Assembly: GCF_024169315.1 (NCBI RefSeq)
Contig: NZ_JALJWR010000001.1
Location: 765,501 to 829,500, forward strand
Reading direction: 5' to 3'
DNA length: 64,000 bases
Origin: Pseudomonas migulae
Lineage (GTDB): Bacteria > Pseudomonadota > Gammaproteobacteria > Pseudomonadales > Pseudomonadaceae
The notes beneath the pieces are model-generated. The model was not told where the DNA came from. It searched no databases and saw nothing but the letters and a program-made list of their open reading frames with translations. The position numbers and the translations under genes are program-made. Every line of letters begins with the position of its first letter. Positions within the stretch are counted from its first letter, which is position 1. This document shows, piece after piece, positions 44,286-54,434 of the stretch.

Positions 44286-44486
44286 TCAGGCTCCCATCAG
44301 CAGAATCAACGTGGCACACACGCAGGCGTACAACGCGCCCTCGAACAAGGCTTCATGCCACACGAACTGCAACACGCCGAGGCGCCGCAGAATCCAGTCC
44401 AGCAGCAGGAAAACCGGCAAGCCCAGCAGCAGCGCCTGCGCAATCGGCGGCAGGTAGACACCGCCTATTTCCAGATCAATGGGCAA
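44286..44486 (-). CDS. DUF1656 small membrane protein (AaeX-like)
   Basis: A 66-residue protein with two hydrophobic segments. It begins PIDLEIGGVYLPPIAQALLL, the signature of DUF1656/AaeX proteins that accompany aromatic-acid efflux pumps. I chose TTG 44486, which has AAGGAG nine bases upstream and gives the normal family length. A GTG at 44531 would add an unrelated 15 residues. The start lies inside the end of the FUSC gene, so the genes overlap by eleven bases and are coupled. Confidence 0.88.
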   Translation of the reverse strand: MPIDLEIGGVYLPPIAQALLLGLPVFLLLDWILRRLGVLQFVWHEALFEGALYACVCATLILLMGA

Positions 44487-46614
44487 TCGCGGGTACTCCT
44501 TCTTGTGGCGTTGCAGGTTCAAAGTGGCCACGGTGACGCTCGAGGAACGACACCACGATCAATAGCGCCACACGCATGCGGAACACCGACCACAGATGCT
44601 CATGCACACTGGAATGCAGCGCATCCAGCTCATCGCCCAGGGCGTGCAAGTTGTCGAGCACACGATCCACTTCAACGTCAGCCCGACCGGCGACCAGTCG
44701 CCCGGTTTCCCGAACCGTAGCGAACAGCCGGCTTTGCAGTTCCGGGCTCAGTAACGTGTTGTCCTGCCCCTGTTGCCTCAGCTGGTTCAACGCAATGCCC
44801 AACGCCATGCAACCGAGGCTGACGTCGAACAGGTCACGCGCTGACTTGTCCTGGATGGACGGCAACAGTCCCAGCATCATGGTCAGGCGATCGACCATAC
44901 GGCTCTCGAAGGCAAACTGGTTTTCATCGGTGGCCGGGGTTTTCAGCAAGGCGTAGACCTGCTCGCAATTTTCCTGGTGCAGCCGACGAATACGCAGTAC
45001 TGGCCTGAAGGGGAAAATCAAGGCGTACACACTCAACGCCAGTGCAGCGGCGCAGACATACGAGCCGGCGAATTCGAACCACTGGGTCGCGGTGTTCTGT
45101 CCCAATCCAGTGTTTTGCGGGCCCAGCAACAGAAAGGTCGACAACCCGAGCCCAATCCCCGTCCCCGTAGTGGGCGGGCTGGATAACCCCACCGCGACCG
45201 CGTAAAGCAAGGGCGCCAGCAACAGCGCCAACAGTTCGAAGCTGCTGATCATCGGCACCAGCGCGAATTGCAGAACCGCCGAGACCACCAGCGCAAGGCC
45301 CAGGCCTCGGGCGAAGCTTTGGGCGGCCAGCAGCGGCCGCGGAAAGGTGGCCATCAGCGAGCAGAGAATCCCGGCAACGATCATCCCACCCCGAGCGCCG
45401 TCCCAGCCGGTTTCGATCCAGATCAGACCGGCCACCATCAGTGCGCAAAAGGCGCGAATCGCGTTCATCGCCGCCAGCGTGTAGTCCATGTGCAGCGGGT
45501 TTTTCTGCCCGCGATGGAGACTGCTGGCTTTGCGCCCGCTCTGGATCGCATCGCTCAACTCCAGAATCGTTTCAAACTGCTGCAACAGACGCGCCTGCTC
45601 CCAGCGCAACGACCACGACAGCGAGCGCAAGGTCGCCGAAAAAGGTTCGATGAGTTGCTCCGAACGATAAGCCAGAGCATCGAAACGCTTCTGCAACGTT
45701 GCGAATTGGCGCCGTTGTTCATTGGGCATCGCACGTCCCAGCTGCGCCAGTTGATCGAGAAACAGTACTTCTTCGGCGAGCAAACGCTGGATCTCCTGGG
45801 GAATCTCGCCGTCCAGACGCTCGAGCAACAACTGCCGCTGATGGCGCAACGCGGTGAGCCGCGCGGTCAGCAGCATCAGTTGATTGCCGAGCAACTGCAC
45901 CAGGTCATCGGCACTGCGCAAGCGCGGCGCGTCGTAATACAGATGCCGGCGTACTCCCTCCAGTGCGCTGATCTGGCTGAGCAGCTGCATTTGCCGAAGG
46001 TGGAAATCGGCCTCGCTTTCCTCGGTATGAATCGCGGCGCTGGCATGGGTCGCCAGCAGTTTGATCACCTGATCGATCCTGGCGAAGTAATCCTTGGCCA
46101 CGGCTTCCGGGCGCGCGGTCAGGAGGCTGACGACACACACGCACGCCACCGCCAGCAACGTCTCCGTCACGCGGGTCACGGCCAACAGAAAGGTGCCGTC
46201 CTGATCGGGGACCGCCAGCAGTCCCACCACCACCGCGGTATAACCGCTGAGCACAAAGGCCTGGGAGCTGGTGTAGCGCAACAAGGTGCCACCGGCGGTA
46301 CACAGCGCCAGCCACAGGGACAGCGTAATAAGGAAAGGCAGTGGCGCTTGAGGGAATATCGCCATGATCACCACCGCCACCACCGCGCCCAGGGTAGTGC
46401 CGATGATTTGGCCGAAGCTGCGAGCCAGCGCCATTCCCCCCAAGGGCTGGCTGACGATGACCACCGCCATGATCGACCACTTGGGCTGGTCGAGGTCAAA
46501 CAGAAATGCCAGGTACAGCGTCAACAGCCCGGCCGCGATGGTTCTCAAGGCGAACAGCACGACCCCCGGCCCGGGGTTGAATATTGCCTTGAAGTATTGA
46601 AGCAGCGGTTGCAT
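44476..46614 (-). CDS. FUSC-family inner membrane efflux protein (AaeB-like)
   Basis: A 712-residue fusaric-acid-resistance-type transporter. Two sets of membrane segments flank soluble regions. The first set contains LDQPKWSIMAVVIVSQPLGGMALARSFGQIIGTTLGA, a hallmark of the family; the second contains WDGARGGMIVAGILCSLMATFPRPLLAAQSFARG. The likely substrates are aromatic carboxylic acids. The start ATG 46614 begins a segment fitting the family. Upstream in-frame sequence to 46779 looks unrelated. It heads an operon with the DUF1656 and AaeA-like genes; its promoter must lie in 46615-46805, which it shares with the divergent TPR gene. Confidence 0.9.
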   Translation of the reverse strand: MQPLLQYFKAIFNPGPGVVLFALRTIAAGLLTLYLAFLFDLDQPKWSIMAVVIVSQPLGGMALARSFGQIIGTTLGAVVAVVIMAIFPQAPLPFLITLSLWLALCTAGGTLLRYTSSQAFVLSGYTAVVVGLLAVPDQDGTFLLAVTRVTETLLAVACVCVVSLLTARPEAVAKDYFARIDQVIKLLATHASAAIHTEESEADFHLRQMQLLSQISALEGVRRHLYYDAPRLRSADDLVQLLGNQLMLLTARLTALRHQRQLLLERLDGEIPQEIQRLLAEEVLFLDQLAQLGRAMPNEQRRQFATLQKRFDALAYRSEQLIEPFSATLRSLSWSLRWEQARLLQQFETILELSDAIQSGRKASSLHRGQKNPLHMDYTLAAMNAIRAFCALMVAGLIWIETGWDGARGGMIVAGILCSLMATFPRPLLAAQSFARGLGLALVVSAVLQFALVPMISSFELLALLLAPLLYAVAVGLSSPPTTGTGIGLGLSTFLLLGPQNTGLGQNTATQWFEFAGSYVCAAALALSVYALIFPFRPVLRIRRLHQENCEQVYALLKTPATDENQFAFESRMVDRLTMMLGLLPSIQDKSARDLFDVSLGCMALGIALNQLRQQGQDNTLLSPELQSRLFATVRETGRLVAGRADVEVDRVLDNLHALGDELDALHSSVHEHLWSVFRMRVALLIVVSFLERHRGHFEPATPQEGVPAIAH

Positions 46615-46805
46615 GGGAGTGCTCTTCGAGTCATCTCCTGCAAGCGTAGTCACTGGTTCGGTGCCTCGACGGGGTTTCAGTGTCGACAGGACCTGTAGGA
46701 AAAATACTGACGATCCGCTGCCGAATGGCCTCAGGGTTTGACTCGCGGCCCCACCTGACCGAAGCTGGCAACCTTGCAAAAGCTCGCCAGTTCCCGGATT
46801 CCTGC

Positions 46806-47861
46806 ATGCCCAAGTCCCGCCGCTACCTGATCATCAGCCTCAGCGTCCTGTTTGCCATCGGCCTTGCGTGGGTCTTTCTGCGCAGCACGACCCCCGTGGT
46901 GCCGGAAGCGATCAGGCGCGGTTACAGTGAAGCGCTGACGCAAGCCCGGGCAGGTCAACCGGGCGCGGCGCGGGTTCTGTATCAGCAATTGGCTCGTACC
47001 GATATCTCACCCAAGCGCCGCGTCTGGCTGCATGCCGAACTGCCCAACTACCCCAGTTCCGTAGCCCTGAAACTGGCGGACGCCGACCTGCAACATCCCT
47101 CGGCCGATGTGCGTATCGCCGCCATCAGAAGCATCAGCGGACTGGTCCCCAGTGGTCAGCGCAGCCTGCTGTTGGGCCCGTTGCTCGATGACAGCGAACA
47201 ACCAGTCCGGTTTGCCGCGGTCAACGCATTGCTGGGCTTGTCGCCGGACGACCTGGGTTTGTATTTCGGACCGTTGCAGCAGGCCATCGATGCCTGGGAA
47301 CAGGTGCTCACGCAAGCGCCTGAAAGCGCGGACAACCAGTATCAGTTGGCCCGGTTGCACCTGCACAACGGTGAATTCAAAGCGGCACAACAGGCGCTTG
47401 AAAATACCCTGCGCCTGGCCCCCGCCAATCTGCCCGCACTGGTGATGCAGATCGAAGTGCTGGACCGGCAAGGACAAAGCGAAGCCGCCCGGCTGCTGTT
47501 GGCCAAACAGCTGAAGGCCCAACCCGATTCCGCTTACCTGCAACATGCCCTGGGGATGTGGTTGCTGCACCATGGCCAGAGTGAGTTCGCCCTGCTCGGC
47601 TTGTCCAAGGCTGTGGAACTTGAACCGGACAACAAGGATTACCGCTACGACCTGGCGACGACGCTGCATGGCGAGCAAGAGCTTGAAGCGGCGCAGAAAC
47701 AGTTGCAGGAAATCGTCCAGCGCCACCCCGCCGACCGCAAGGCACGGGTCCTGCTGATCAACTACTGGAAAGAAAGCGGGCAGTTGCAGAACGTGCAGAT
47801 CCTGTTGGCGCAACTTGAACAACTCAACCCCGACGACCCGGCATTGCAACAAGGTCTTTAA
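46806..47861 (+). CDS. Membrane-anchored TPR protein
   Basis: A 351-residue protein with an N-terminal membrane anchor (YLIISLSVLFAIGLAWVFL) and a periplasmic part. The part has a HEAT-like segment at about 95-150 (ADVRIAAIRSISGLVPSGQR, VRFAAVNALLGLSPDDLG), followed by tetratricopeptide repeats at about 165-345 (AIDAWEQVLTQAPESADNQYQLARLHLHNG, ALLGLSKAVELEPDNKDYRYDLA). TPR domains hold protein partners together, but no partner is evident. It is divergent from the aae-like operon. The start ATG 46806 lacks a strong ribosome binding site. Confidence 0.8.
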   Translation: MPKSRRYLIISLSVLFAIGLAWVFLRSTTPVVPEAIRRGYSEALTQARAGQPGAARVLYQQLARTDISPKRRVWLHAELPNYPSSVALKLADADLQHPSADVRIAAIRSISGLVPSGQRSLLLGPLLDDSEQPVRFAAVNALLGLSPDDLGLYFGPLQQAIDAWEQVLTQAPESADNQYQLARLHLHNGEFKAAQQALENTLRLAPANLPALVMQIEVLDRQGQSEAARLLLAKQLKAQPDSAYLQHALGMWLLHHGQSEFALLGLSKAVELEPDNKDYRYDLATTLHGEQELEAAQKQLQEIVQRHPADRKARVLLINYWKESGQLQNVQILLAQLEQLNPDDPALQQGL

Positions 47862-47885
47862 AACTTCGTGGTTCTTCAGGCCGTC

Positions 47886-47973
47886 TTCGCTGGCAAGCCA
47901 TGCTCCTACAATGTGGTTTTGTTCACCAGACTTGATGGCCCCCGATCCTGTAGGAGCCTGGCTTGCCAGCGGA
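47886..47973. repeat. Diverged REP pair
   Basis: Units at 47886-47910 and 47949-47973 form an inverted pair with core GGCAAGCCATGCTCC / GGAGCCTGGCTTGCC. They differ from the other two classes at several positions, including GCTGGC in place of GCGGGC. They follow the TPR gene. No gene is visible in 47974-48083. Confidence 0.8.
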
Positions 47974-48098
47974 GAGGCCCGCAAGATCTACGCAAAATGT
48001 TGGAACCCCCATCACGGCAAACGGTCAAGTGAACAGGCAGTCCACTCAGGCACTTCAGGCCTGCTGCCTCGCTTCCCCTAGTCATGAGAGGGCATTTT

Positions 48099-49601
48099 TT
48101 GTCTACATCTAACGAGTTGTTCAGTGCAAAAGCCGCCACCGGCATCGATGGTCTGGATGACATCCTGGCCGGTGGGCTGTCCCGCGGTCATGTGTTTTTG
48201 CTGGAGGGTGAACCCGGAACCGGCAAAACCACCGTCGCCTTGCATTTTCTGTTGGCCGGCGCCAGAGCCGGCGAGCGCTCGTTGTACATCACCCTGTCCG
48301 AAACCGAACGCGAACTGCGCCAAGGGGCCTTGTCCCATGGCTGGGAGCTGGATGAAAACATCCACATCTTCGAGCTGACGCCGCCGGAAAGCCTGCTCAA
48401 TGCCGAGCATCAGCAGAGTCTTTTGTACTCCTCGGACCTAGAGCTGGGTGAAGCCACCAAGCAGATTTTCGAAGTGGTCGAGCGGGTCAAGCCGACTCGC
48501 GTCGTGCTCGACAGCCTGTCCGAGATCCGACTGCTGGCGCAAAGCTCCCTGCGTTACCGTCGCCAGATCCTCGCGATCAAACACTACTTCGTGCGCTATG
48601 ACGCCACGGTGGTGCTGCTGGACGACCTGACCACAGAGTCCCTCGACAAGACCGTGCACAGTGTGGCGCACGGCGTGATTCGCCTCGAAGAACTGACCCC
48701 CAACTATGGCGCCGAGCGTCGACGCATTCGCGTGGTGAAATACCGCGGCCAGAAATACCGTGGCGGCTTCCATGACTTCACCATCATGGGCGACGGCGTG
48801 CATGTGTTCCCGCGCCTGGTGGCCGCCGAACACCGTGGAGGGTATATCCGCCAGCAGTTGACCAGCGGCATCAGGGAAATGGACGCCCTGCTCGGCGGCG
48901 GTATAGAAACCGGCTCAAGCACATTGATCCTTGGCCCCGCCGGCACCGGCAAATCGCTGATCTCGATGATCTTCGCCGCGGCAGCCGTGGCCCGGGGCGA
49001 GAAAGCCGCGCTGTTCATTTTCGATGAAGAACTGGGCCTGCTGTTTGAACGCATGAAAAACATGGGGATCGACCTCAAGGCCCTGCAAGACACTGGCAAC
49101 CTTTTGATTGAACAAGTGGATGCCGCCGAATTGTCCCCTGGCGAATTTTCCTACCGGGTTCGTCGCTGCGTCGATGAGCGCGACATCAAAACCGTGGTGA
49201 TCGACAGCATCAACGGCTATCAAGCCGCCATGCCCGAAGAGAACGCCCTGGTGCTGCACATGCACGAGTTGTTGCTGTACCTCAATCGCCGAGGCGCAGC
49301 GACTTTCATGACCGTGGCCCAGCATGGGCTGGTCGGTGACATGCAAGCGCCCGTGGACATTACCTACCTCGCCGATACGGTCATTTTGCTGCGCTACTTC
49401 GAAGCGCTGGGCAAGGTCCGCCGGGCGATCTCGATCATCAAGAAACGCACCGGCAGCCATGAGTCGACCATTCGCGAATATCGCATCAGCTCGCAGGGCA
49501 TGACCATCGGCGAGCCACTGGACGCATTCCAGGGTGTATTGCGCGGGGTACCGACATATCTGGGTGCGAGCAATCCATTGCTCGGGGATGAAACCCCGTG
49601 A
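48099..49601 (+). CDS. Double-domain KaiC-like ATPase
   Basis: A 500-residue RecA-superfamily protein with two KaiC domains, as in the cyanobacterial clock protein. Walker A loops are GEPGTGKT (about 37-44) and GPAGTGKS (about 280-287), and paired catalytic glutamates in the first domain follow SLYITLSETERELR. The C-terminus reads IREYRISSQGMTIGEPL, typical of KaiC relatives. The start TTG 48099 has GAGAGGG seven bases upstream; ATG 48084 is an alternative without a clear ribosome binding site. Non-cyanobacterial KaiC proteins often pair with histidine kinases and stress responses. Here the next gene, a hybrid kinase, overlaps as GTGA, so they should act together. No kaiA or kaiB gene is present. 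Confidence 0.88.
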   Translation: MSTSNELFSAKAATGIDGLDDILAGGLSRGHVFLLEGEPGTGKTTVALHFLLAGARAGERSLYITLSETERELRQGALSHGWELDENIHIFELTPPESLLNAEHQQSLLYSSDLELGEATKQIFEVVERVKPTRVVLDSLSEIRLLAQSSLRYRRQILAIKHYFVRYDATVVLLDDLTTESLDKTVHSVAHGVIRLEELTPNYGAERRRIRVVKYRGQKYRGGFHDFTIMGDGVHVFPRLVAAEHRGGYIRQQLTSGIREMDALLGGGIETGSSTLILGPAGTGKSLISMIFAAAAVARGEKAALFIFDEELGLLFERMKNMGIDLKALQDTGNLLIEQVDAAELSPGEFSYRVRRCVDERDIKTVVIDSINGYQAAMPEENALVLHMHELLLYLNRRGAATFMTVAQHGLVGDMQAPVDITYLADTVILLRYFEALGKVRRAISIIKKRTGSHESTIREYRISSQGMTIGEPLDAFQGVLRGVPTYLGASNPLLGDETP

Positions 49602-51268
49602 CGGTTCAGCAAGCAACGTCCGAGCGCGCGATCATTCTCGCGCCACTGGGACGTGACAGCCAGATTGCCCTGATGATGCTCAATGAAGCGGGTTACGACG
49701 GCGTCATCACCTGCGACCTGATCGGCCTTTGCGCCGAACTGGAGCATGGCGCCGGGTTGTTGCTGATCTCCTCCGAGGCCCTGCTGGGCAGTGATGTGGA
49801 ACCGTTGTTCGGACTGATCGAGCAACAGCCGGCATGGTCCGACCTGCCCATCGTGCTGATGACCTATCATGGTGGTCCCGAACAAAACCCCGCGTCGCGA
49901 TTCGGCCCGCAATTGGGCAATGTCACCTTCCTTGAACGCCCTTTTCATCCGGTGACGCTGATCAGTCTGGTGACCACCGCGTTGCGCGGGCGCCGACGAC
50001 AGTATGAGGCCAGGGATCGGCTGATCGATCTGAGTCAAAGCGAGTTGCGCCTGCAAACCACTCTCGAAACCCTGGAACAGCAGGTCGAGGAACGCACTGC
50101 GCAGTTGCGTCACAATGAAGAAGCCCTGCGTCAATCGCAGAAAATGGAAGCGGTCGGCCAGCTCACCGGCGGCATCGCCCACGACTTCAACAACATGCTG
50201 ACCGGCATCATCGGCAGTCTGGAACTCTTGCGCCGGCGCCTGGCACGCGGACGCACCGAGGATCTGGACAGTCTGATCGACCTCGGCGTGACGTCCGCCA
50301 ACCGTGCGGCGGGCCTGACTCATCGCTTGCTGGCGTTCTCCCGCCGTCAGTCGCTGGACTCCAAACCCGTGGCGATGAACACGCTGGTGGTGTCCATGGG
50401 CGAACTACTGCAGCGCAGCATCAATGAAAGCATTCACCTGGACATGCAGCTCAGCGAGCCATTGTGGGTGGCAGAGGCCGATCCCAATCAACTGGAAAGC
50501 GCCCTGCTCAACCTGGTCATCAATGCGCGGGATGCCATGCCCGGCGGTGGAAACCTGGTGGTCAGCACCGCCAATCAGTATCTGGACGGCGATTTCACCG
50601 AAGCCCACATCAACCTCGAACCCGGCGACTATGTGGTGCTCAAGGTGGCAGACACCGGCTGCGGGATGCCGCAAAGCACGATCAACCGCGCGTTCGATCC
50701 GTTTTTCACCACCAAGCCGATCGGTCAGGGCACGGGCCTTGGCTTGTCGATGATCTACGGTTTCAGCAAACAATCACGCGGGCACGTCGCCATTCAAAGT
50801 GAAGTGGGCGAAGGCACTACGGTGAGTCTGTTTCTGCCGCGTTTCAGTGGTGACTTGCCTCAGGACAGCCCCTCGGACGTGCAGCACGCCCTGTTCGCGC
50901 AGAACGGCGAAACGGTGCTGATCGTCGAGGATGATCCGGCGGTGCGGGTGCTGGTGAGTACAGTGCTGAGTGACCTGGGTTATGCCTTCGTCGAGGCCGG
51001 GGATGCCGACAGCGCGGTACCGATCCTGGATTCCGGGCAGCGTATCGACCTGATGATCAGCGACGTCGGGCTACCCGGCATGAACGGTCGGCAACTGGCG
51101 GAAATCGGCCGGCAGTATCGGCCCGATCTCAAGGTGTTGTTCATCACCGGTTATGCCGAACACGCGGCGGTGCGCGGCGGGTTCCTCGATCCTGGCATGC
51201 AGATGATCACCAAGCCGTTTACCTTCGACCTGTTGACGGCGAAGGTGCGGGAGATGATCCGGATCTGA
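49598..51268 (+). CDS. Hybrid histidine kinase with C-terminal receiver
   Basis: A 556-residue protein. The N-terminal 130 residues form a receiver-like fold without an obvious phospho-acceptor ([25 protein letters not shown]). A coiled coil ([20 protein letters not shown]) leads to the H box [23 protein letters not shown] (histidine about 195). Next come HATPase motifs ([37 protein letters not shown]). A C-terminal receiver ([11 protein letters not shown], then [14 protein letters not shown]) can take up the phosphate. There are no membrane segments, so it senses a cytoplasmic state, perhaps that of the KaiC-like protein. The start GTG 49598 overlaps its stop. Confidence 0.9.
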   Translation: MTVQQATSERAIILAPLGRDSQIALMMLNEAGYDGVITCDLIGLCAELEHGAGLLLISSEALLGSDVEPLFGLIEQQPAWSDLPIVLMTYHGGPEQNPASRFGPQLGNVTFLERPFHPVTLISLVTTALRGRRRQYEARDRLIDLSQSELRLQTTLETLEQQVEERTAQLRHNEEALRQSQKMEAVGQLTGGIAHDFNNMLTGIIGSLELLRRRLARGRTEDLDSLIDLGVTSANRAAGLTHRLLAFSRRQSLDSKPVAMNTLVVSMGELLQRSINESIHLDMQLSEPLWVAEADPNQLESALLNLVINARDAMPGGGNLVVSTANQYLDGDFTEAHINLEPGDYVVLKVADTGCGMPQSTINRAFDPFFTTKPIGQGTGLGLSMIYGFSKQSRGHVAIQSEVGEGTTVSLFLPRFSGDLPQDSPSDVQHALFAQNGETVLIVEDDPAVRVLVSTVLSDLGYAFVEAGDADSAVPILDSGQRIDLMISDVGLPGMNGRQLAEIGRQYRPDLKVLFITGYAEHAAVRGGFLDPGMQMITKPFTFDLLTAKVREMIRI

Positions 51269-51284
51269 CGCAGCTCCGCCCCAC

Positions 51285-51365
51285 GTAGGAGCGAGGCTTG
51301 CCCGCGAAGGCGTAAATTCTGACACCCCGCGTTATCGTTCTTCGCGGGCAAGCCTCGCTCCCACA
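51285..51365. repeat. REP pair (inverted)
   Basis: REP units of the GAGGCTTGCCCGCGAA class at 51285-51308 and 51341-51365 face each other between the convergent hybrid kinase and receiver genes. The right unit carries the same GTTATCGTTC extension as the REPs at 5891 and 14798. Confidence 0.9.
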
Positions 51366-51380
51366 GGTTCGGCGGAATGC

Positions 51381-51758
51381 TTACGACAGCATGTCCTGCA
51401 TCAACTCCTGCAACACATCCAGATCAAACGGCTTGCCCAGAATCGGCGCCTTGCGGGTGATCGGGCTGTCGGTCTCGCGGATTTCCTGCGGGTAACCGCT
51501 GATGAAGATCACCTTGAGTTCCGGTCGCAGTTTCACGGCAGGTTCGGCGATCTGCACCCCGGAGATCCCGCCCGGCAGGCGAAAATCGGTGATCATCATG
51601 TCCAGGTGCGGCTTGCTCGCCAGGATTTCGAAGGCTTGCTCGCCGTTTTCGGCCTGCAACACCCGATAGCCCTCGCCCGACAGATAGGCTGACAGCACCA
51701 TCAGAATCGAGGGGTCATCTTCGACGATCAATACGACGTCTTGTGCATCTTCACTCAT
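51381..51758 (-). CDS. Single-domain response regulator
   Basis: A 125-residue receiver. The acidic pocket and phospho-acceptor are [14 protein letters not shown] and DMMITDFRLPGGISG. The conserved threonine/serine is in VIFISGYPQEI, and lysine in PILGKPFDLDVL. There is no output domain, so it likely works as a phosphate sink or acts on a protein partner. The start ATG 51758 has AAAGG upstream. It lies 77 bases downstream of the hybrid kinase on the same strand, so it may be co-transcribed. Confidence 0.92.
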   Translation of the reverse strand: MSEDAQDVVLIVEDDPSILMVLSAYLSGEGYRVLQAENGEQAFEILASKPHLDMMITDFRLPGGISGVQIAEPAVKLRPELKVIFISGYPQEIRETDSPITRKAPILGKPFDLDVLQELMQDMLS

Positions 51759-51835
51759 GGGAAGCCTTTGTTCGGTCAATAGCTGCTGATACGACCCCGG
51801 GGTCGATCAGAGGTTGCGTTTATCCGGCTGTTTTC

Positions 51836-53017
51836 CTACAGCGGCAGACAAACGCGAAACAAGGCGCCTTCGCCAATCCGGCTCTCGACGGTGATGGAAC
51901 CGCCATGGGCGGTCACAATCTGTTCTGAAATAAACAATCCCAGGCCCAGCCCGGCAACGGCATGCCTGGCCGTAACGCGCTCGAACTGCTGGAAGATACG
52001 CTTCTGGTTTTCCTGATCGATGCCGATCCCCTGATCGCGCACTTCCACCAGCGCCTGATCGCTCTCACTGTACACCTTCACGCTGATCGGGCTCTTGGCG
52101 CCGTAACGCAATGCATTGGTCAGCAGGTTGGAAATCACCTGTTCAATGCGAAATTCATCCCAGTTGCCCTGCACCGGATGCTCGGCGTCGAGCGTGACCG
52201 AGGATTCGGCGGCATCGATCTGCGGGGCGAAATTCTGTAACAAATTGCGCACCAGCCCCGACAGATCGAAGCGTGTCGGGCGGATCGACAACTTGCCGGT
52301 GCGAATGCGCGACACATCCAGCATGTCCTCGATCAGGCGGATCAGGCTTTTGATTTGCCGTTCGTCGCGGTCGACCATCGCGTGCATCTTGTCGAGGGTG
52401 AACGCCGCGGCGTTGTCCCGGGCCAGGTGCATTTTTCGCAATTGGGTTTCGAGGATCAGACCGTTGAGCGGCGTACGCACTTCGTGGGCGACGATGGACA
52501 TGAAGTCATCGCGCATGCGCACGGCCTGCTCCAGTTCCAGCTGGGTGCTCTGCAATTTCGCAAGCAGTGCTTCCTGTTCCCGGCGGCTCTGCTCCAGCGC
52601 TTCGACCTGTTGCTTCATGGCCTTGCTCTGGCGGTACAGATCGACGAACACGTTGACCTTGCTCTTGACCGCGTGGATATCCAGCGGCTTGTGCAGGAAG
52701 TCGACGGCGCCGCTTTCATAGCCTTTGAACGCATAGTTCAGTTCACGGCCGGCGGCACTGACGAACACAATCGGGATGTTCTTGGTCTTCTCGGTACCGC
52801 GCATCAATTCGGCGAGTTCGAAGCCGTTCATGCCGGGCATCTGCACGTCGAGAATGGCCATGGCGAATTCGTGCTGCAGCAGCAGCGACAAGGCTTCGTC
52901 GGCGGACAAGGCCTTGTAGACCATGCGGTCTTCACGCTTGATCAGCGCTTCAAGCGCCAACAGGTTTTCCGGCAGATCGTCGACGATCAGCAGTTTGGCT
53001 TGGATGTTACTTAGCAT
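51836..53017 (-). CDS. Receiver-histidine kinase hybrid
   Basis: A 393-residue protein with a receiver first (LLIVDDLPENLLALEALI, phospho-acceptor in MAILDVQMPGMNG, about residues 8-125). A helical linker then leads to a histidine kinase (H box SIVAHEVRTPLNGLI, N box NLLTNALRYGAKSPI, G boxes VRDQGIGIDQ and GLGLGLFISEQIV). Having its receiver at the N-terminus, it probably receives phosphate from another kinase of the cluster and changes its own kinase activity. It overlaps the cheB stop by seven bases. Confidence 0.9.
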   Translation of the reverse strand: MLSNIQAKLLIVDDLPENLLALEALIKREDRMVYKALSADEALSLLLQHEFAMAILDVQMPGMNGFELAELMRGTEKTKNIPIVFVSAAGRELNYAFKGYESGAVDFLHKPLDIHAVKSKVNVFVDLYRQSKAMKQQVEALEQSRREQEALLAKLQSTQLELEQAVRMRDDFMSIVAHEVRTPLNGLILETQLRKMHLARDNAAAFTLDKMHAMVDRDERQIKSLIRLIEDMLDVSRIRTGKLSIRPTRFDLSGLVRNLLQNFAPQIDAAESSVTLDAEHPVQGNWDEFRIEQVISNLLTNALRYGAKSPISVKVYSESDQALVEVRDQGIGIDQENQKRIFQQFERVTARHAVAGLGLGLFISEQIVTAHGGSITVESRIGEGALFRVCLPL

Positions 53018-53604
53018 GCTATTCGTTCCAGCTCGACAATCAGACGGCCGATGCCGCGTATGGGGAGAATATGGTCAGGCTTGTGGGTATCCAGCGCCGC
53101 CTGGGGCATGGTCGCGACCTGGGCTTCGTCCGGGTCCTGCACGATCGTCAGGCCGCCATGATGCTTGATCTGAGCCATTCCGCTCGCGCCATCACGGTTG
53201 GCGCCCGTCAATAGAACCGCGGCCAGGGTCGGGCCATAAGCATCGGCAGCTGACTCGAACAAAAAGTCGATGGCTGGCCGCGAATAATGCACGCGGTCTT
53301 CCAGGCTCAGGGAAAAGGTGCGATCTCGCTCCACCGACAAGTGATAGCCGGGCATCGCGAAATACAGCGTTCCCGCTTCGATCGGCGTTTTGTCATGGGC
53401 TTCCTGGACAGGCATGTTCACGCGCCGGGCAAATACGTCCGCCAGGTGGCTGCGACGCTCGTCGGGCAAGTGCAGCACCACAATGATCGGCAGCACGAAG
53501 CCTTCACGCAGAGGGCTGAGGATACTCAGCAATGCCTCCACTCCACCGGCCGAAGCACCGATCACAATAGCCTCCACAGAAGGCAACTCCGCTGCATTGT
53601 TCAT
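53011..53604 (-). CDS. CheB-type methylesterase domain protein
   Basis: A 197-residue stand-alone CheB catalytic domain lacking the usual receiver. The catalytic serine is in AIVIGASAGGVEALLSIL, histidine in IIVVLHLPDERRSH and aspartate in LLTGANRDGASGMAQI. Normally CheB removes methyl groups from chemoreceptors. No chemoreceptor is encoded nearby, so the substrate is unknown. Similar CheB-CheR pairs with hybrid kinases occur in other two-component clusters. The start ATG 53604 overlaps the cheR stop as ATGA. Confidence 0.9.
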   Translation of the reverse strand: MNNAAELPSVEAIVIGASAGGVEALLSILSPLREGFVLPIIVVLHLPDERRSHLADVFARRVNMPVQEAHDKTPIEAGTLYFAMPGYHLSVERDRTFSLSLEDRVHYSRPAIDFLFESAADAYGPTLAAVLLTGANRDGASGMAQIKHHGGLTIVQDPDEAQVATMPQAALDTHKPDHILPIRGIGRLIVELERIAC

Positions 53605-54434
53605 GATTTGCGGTAAATCCGTTCTTGTTTGACCAGCGGCTCGAACTGGTTGCCGAAGGCCGAAAACTCCGGGGTTTCCTTGCTGCCCAGCACCAGAAAA
53701 CCACGATGGCACAGGGACTCGTGGAATAATCCGAACGCTCTGTCCTGGAGCTTCTTGTTGAAATAAATCAAAACATTACGGCACGAAATCAACTGGGTTT
53801 CTGAAAAGACGCTGTCGGTCGCCAGGCTGTGGTCGGCGAAGGTCACGTTCTCACACAGACTCTTGTCGAAAATCGCATAGCCGTACGCTGCGGTGTAGTA
53901 GTCGGCAAACGAACGCTGGCCACCTGCCTGCTGGTAGTTATGAGTGTAGGCACGGACATTCTCCATGGAGAAAATCCCCTGCTTGGCTTTGTCCAGCGAG
54001 CGCGGGTTGATGTCGGTGGCGTAGATGATGGTGCGGTCGAGCAAGCCTTCTTCGCGCAGCAGGATCGCCATCGAATAGACCTCTTCACCCGTGCTGCAAC
54101 CGGCGATCCAGATCTTGATCGAGGGATAGGTCTTGAGCAGCGGCACCACTTCCTGGCGAATGGCCAGGAAGTGCGAAGGATCGCGGAACATCTCGCTGAC
54201 CGGAATCGTCAGCAATTGCAGCAGCTGCATGAACGCCATTGGATCGTGCAGCACCTTTTCTTGCAGCGCCGAAATGGTCGCGCACTCGAACTGGTTCAAC
54301 GCGTGATGAACGCGGCGTTTGATCGACGCGTTGGAATAATCGCGAAAGTCGTAGCTGTACTTGAGGTAAATCGCCTCGATCAACAACCGCAATTCGATTT
54401 CGCTACTTCGCGCCACTGAATCAATTCGTTCCAC
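53601..54434 (-). CDS. CheR-type protein methyltransferase
   Basis: A 277-residue CheR. The N-terminal helical domain contains YDFRDYSNASIKRRVHHAL. The S-adenosylmethionine domain includes IWIAGCSTGEEVYSMAILL, TIIYATDINPRSLDKAKQGIFS, and ISCRNVLIYFNKKLQ, with the usual asparagine and tyrosine. It should methylate glutamate residues of a protein partner. The start GTG 54434 overlaps the TAG stop of the upstream kinase by one base, so translation is coupled. Its proper partner may be a kinase in this cluster rather than a chemoreceptor. Confidence 0.92.
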   Translation of the reverse strand: MERIDSVARSSEIELRLLIEAIYLKYSYDFRDYSNASIKRRVHHALNQFECATISALQEKVLHDPMAFMQLLQLLTIPVSEMFRDPSHFLAIRQEVVPLLKTYPSIKIWIAGCSTGEEVYSMAILLREEGLLDRTIIYATDINPRSLDKAKQGIFSMENVRAYTHNYQQAGGQRSFADYYTAAYGYAIFDKSLCENVTFADHSLATDSVFSETQLISCRNVLIYFNKKLQDRAFGLFHESLCHRGFLVLGSKETPEFSAFGNQFEPLVKQERIYRKS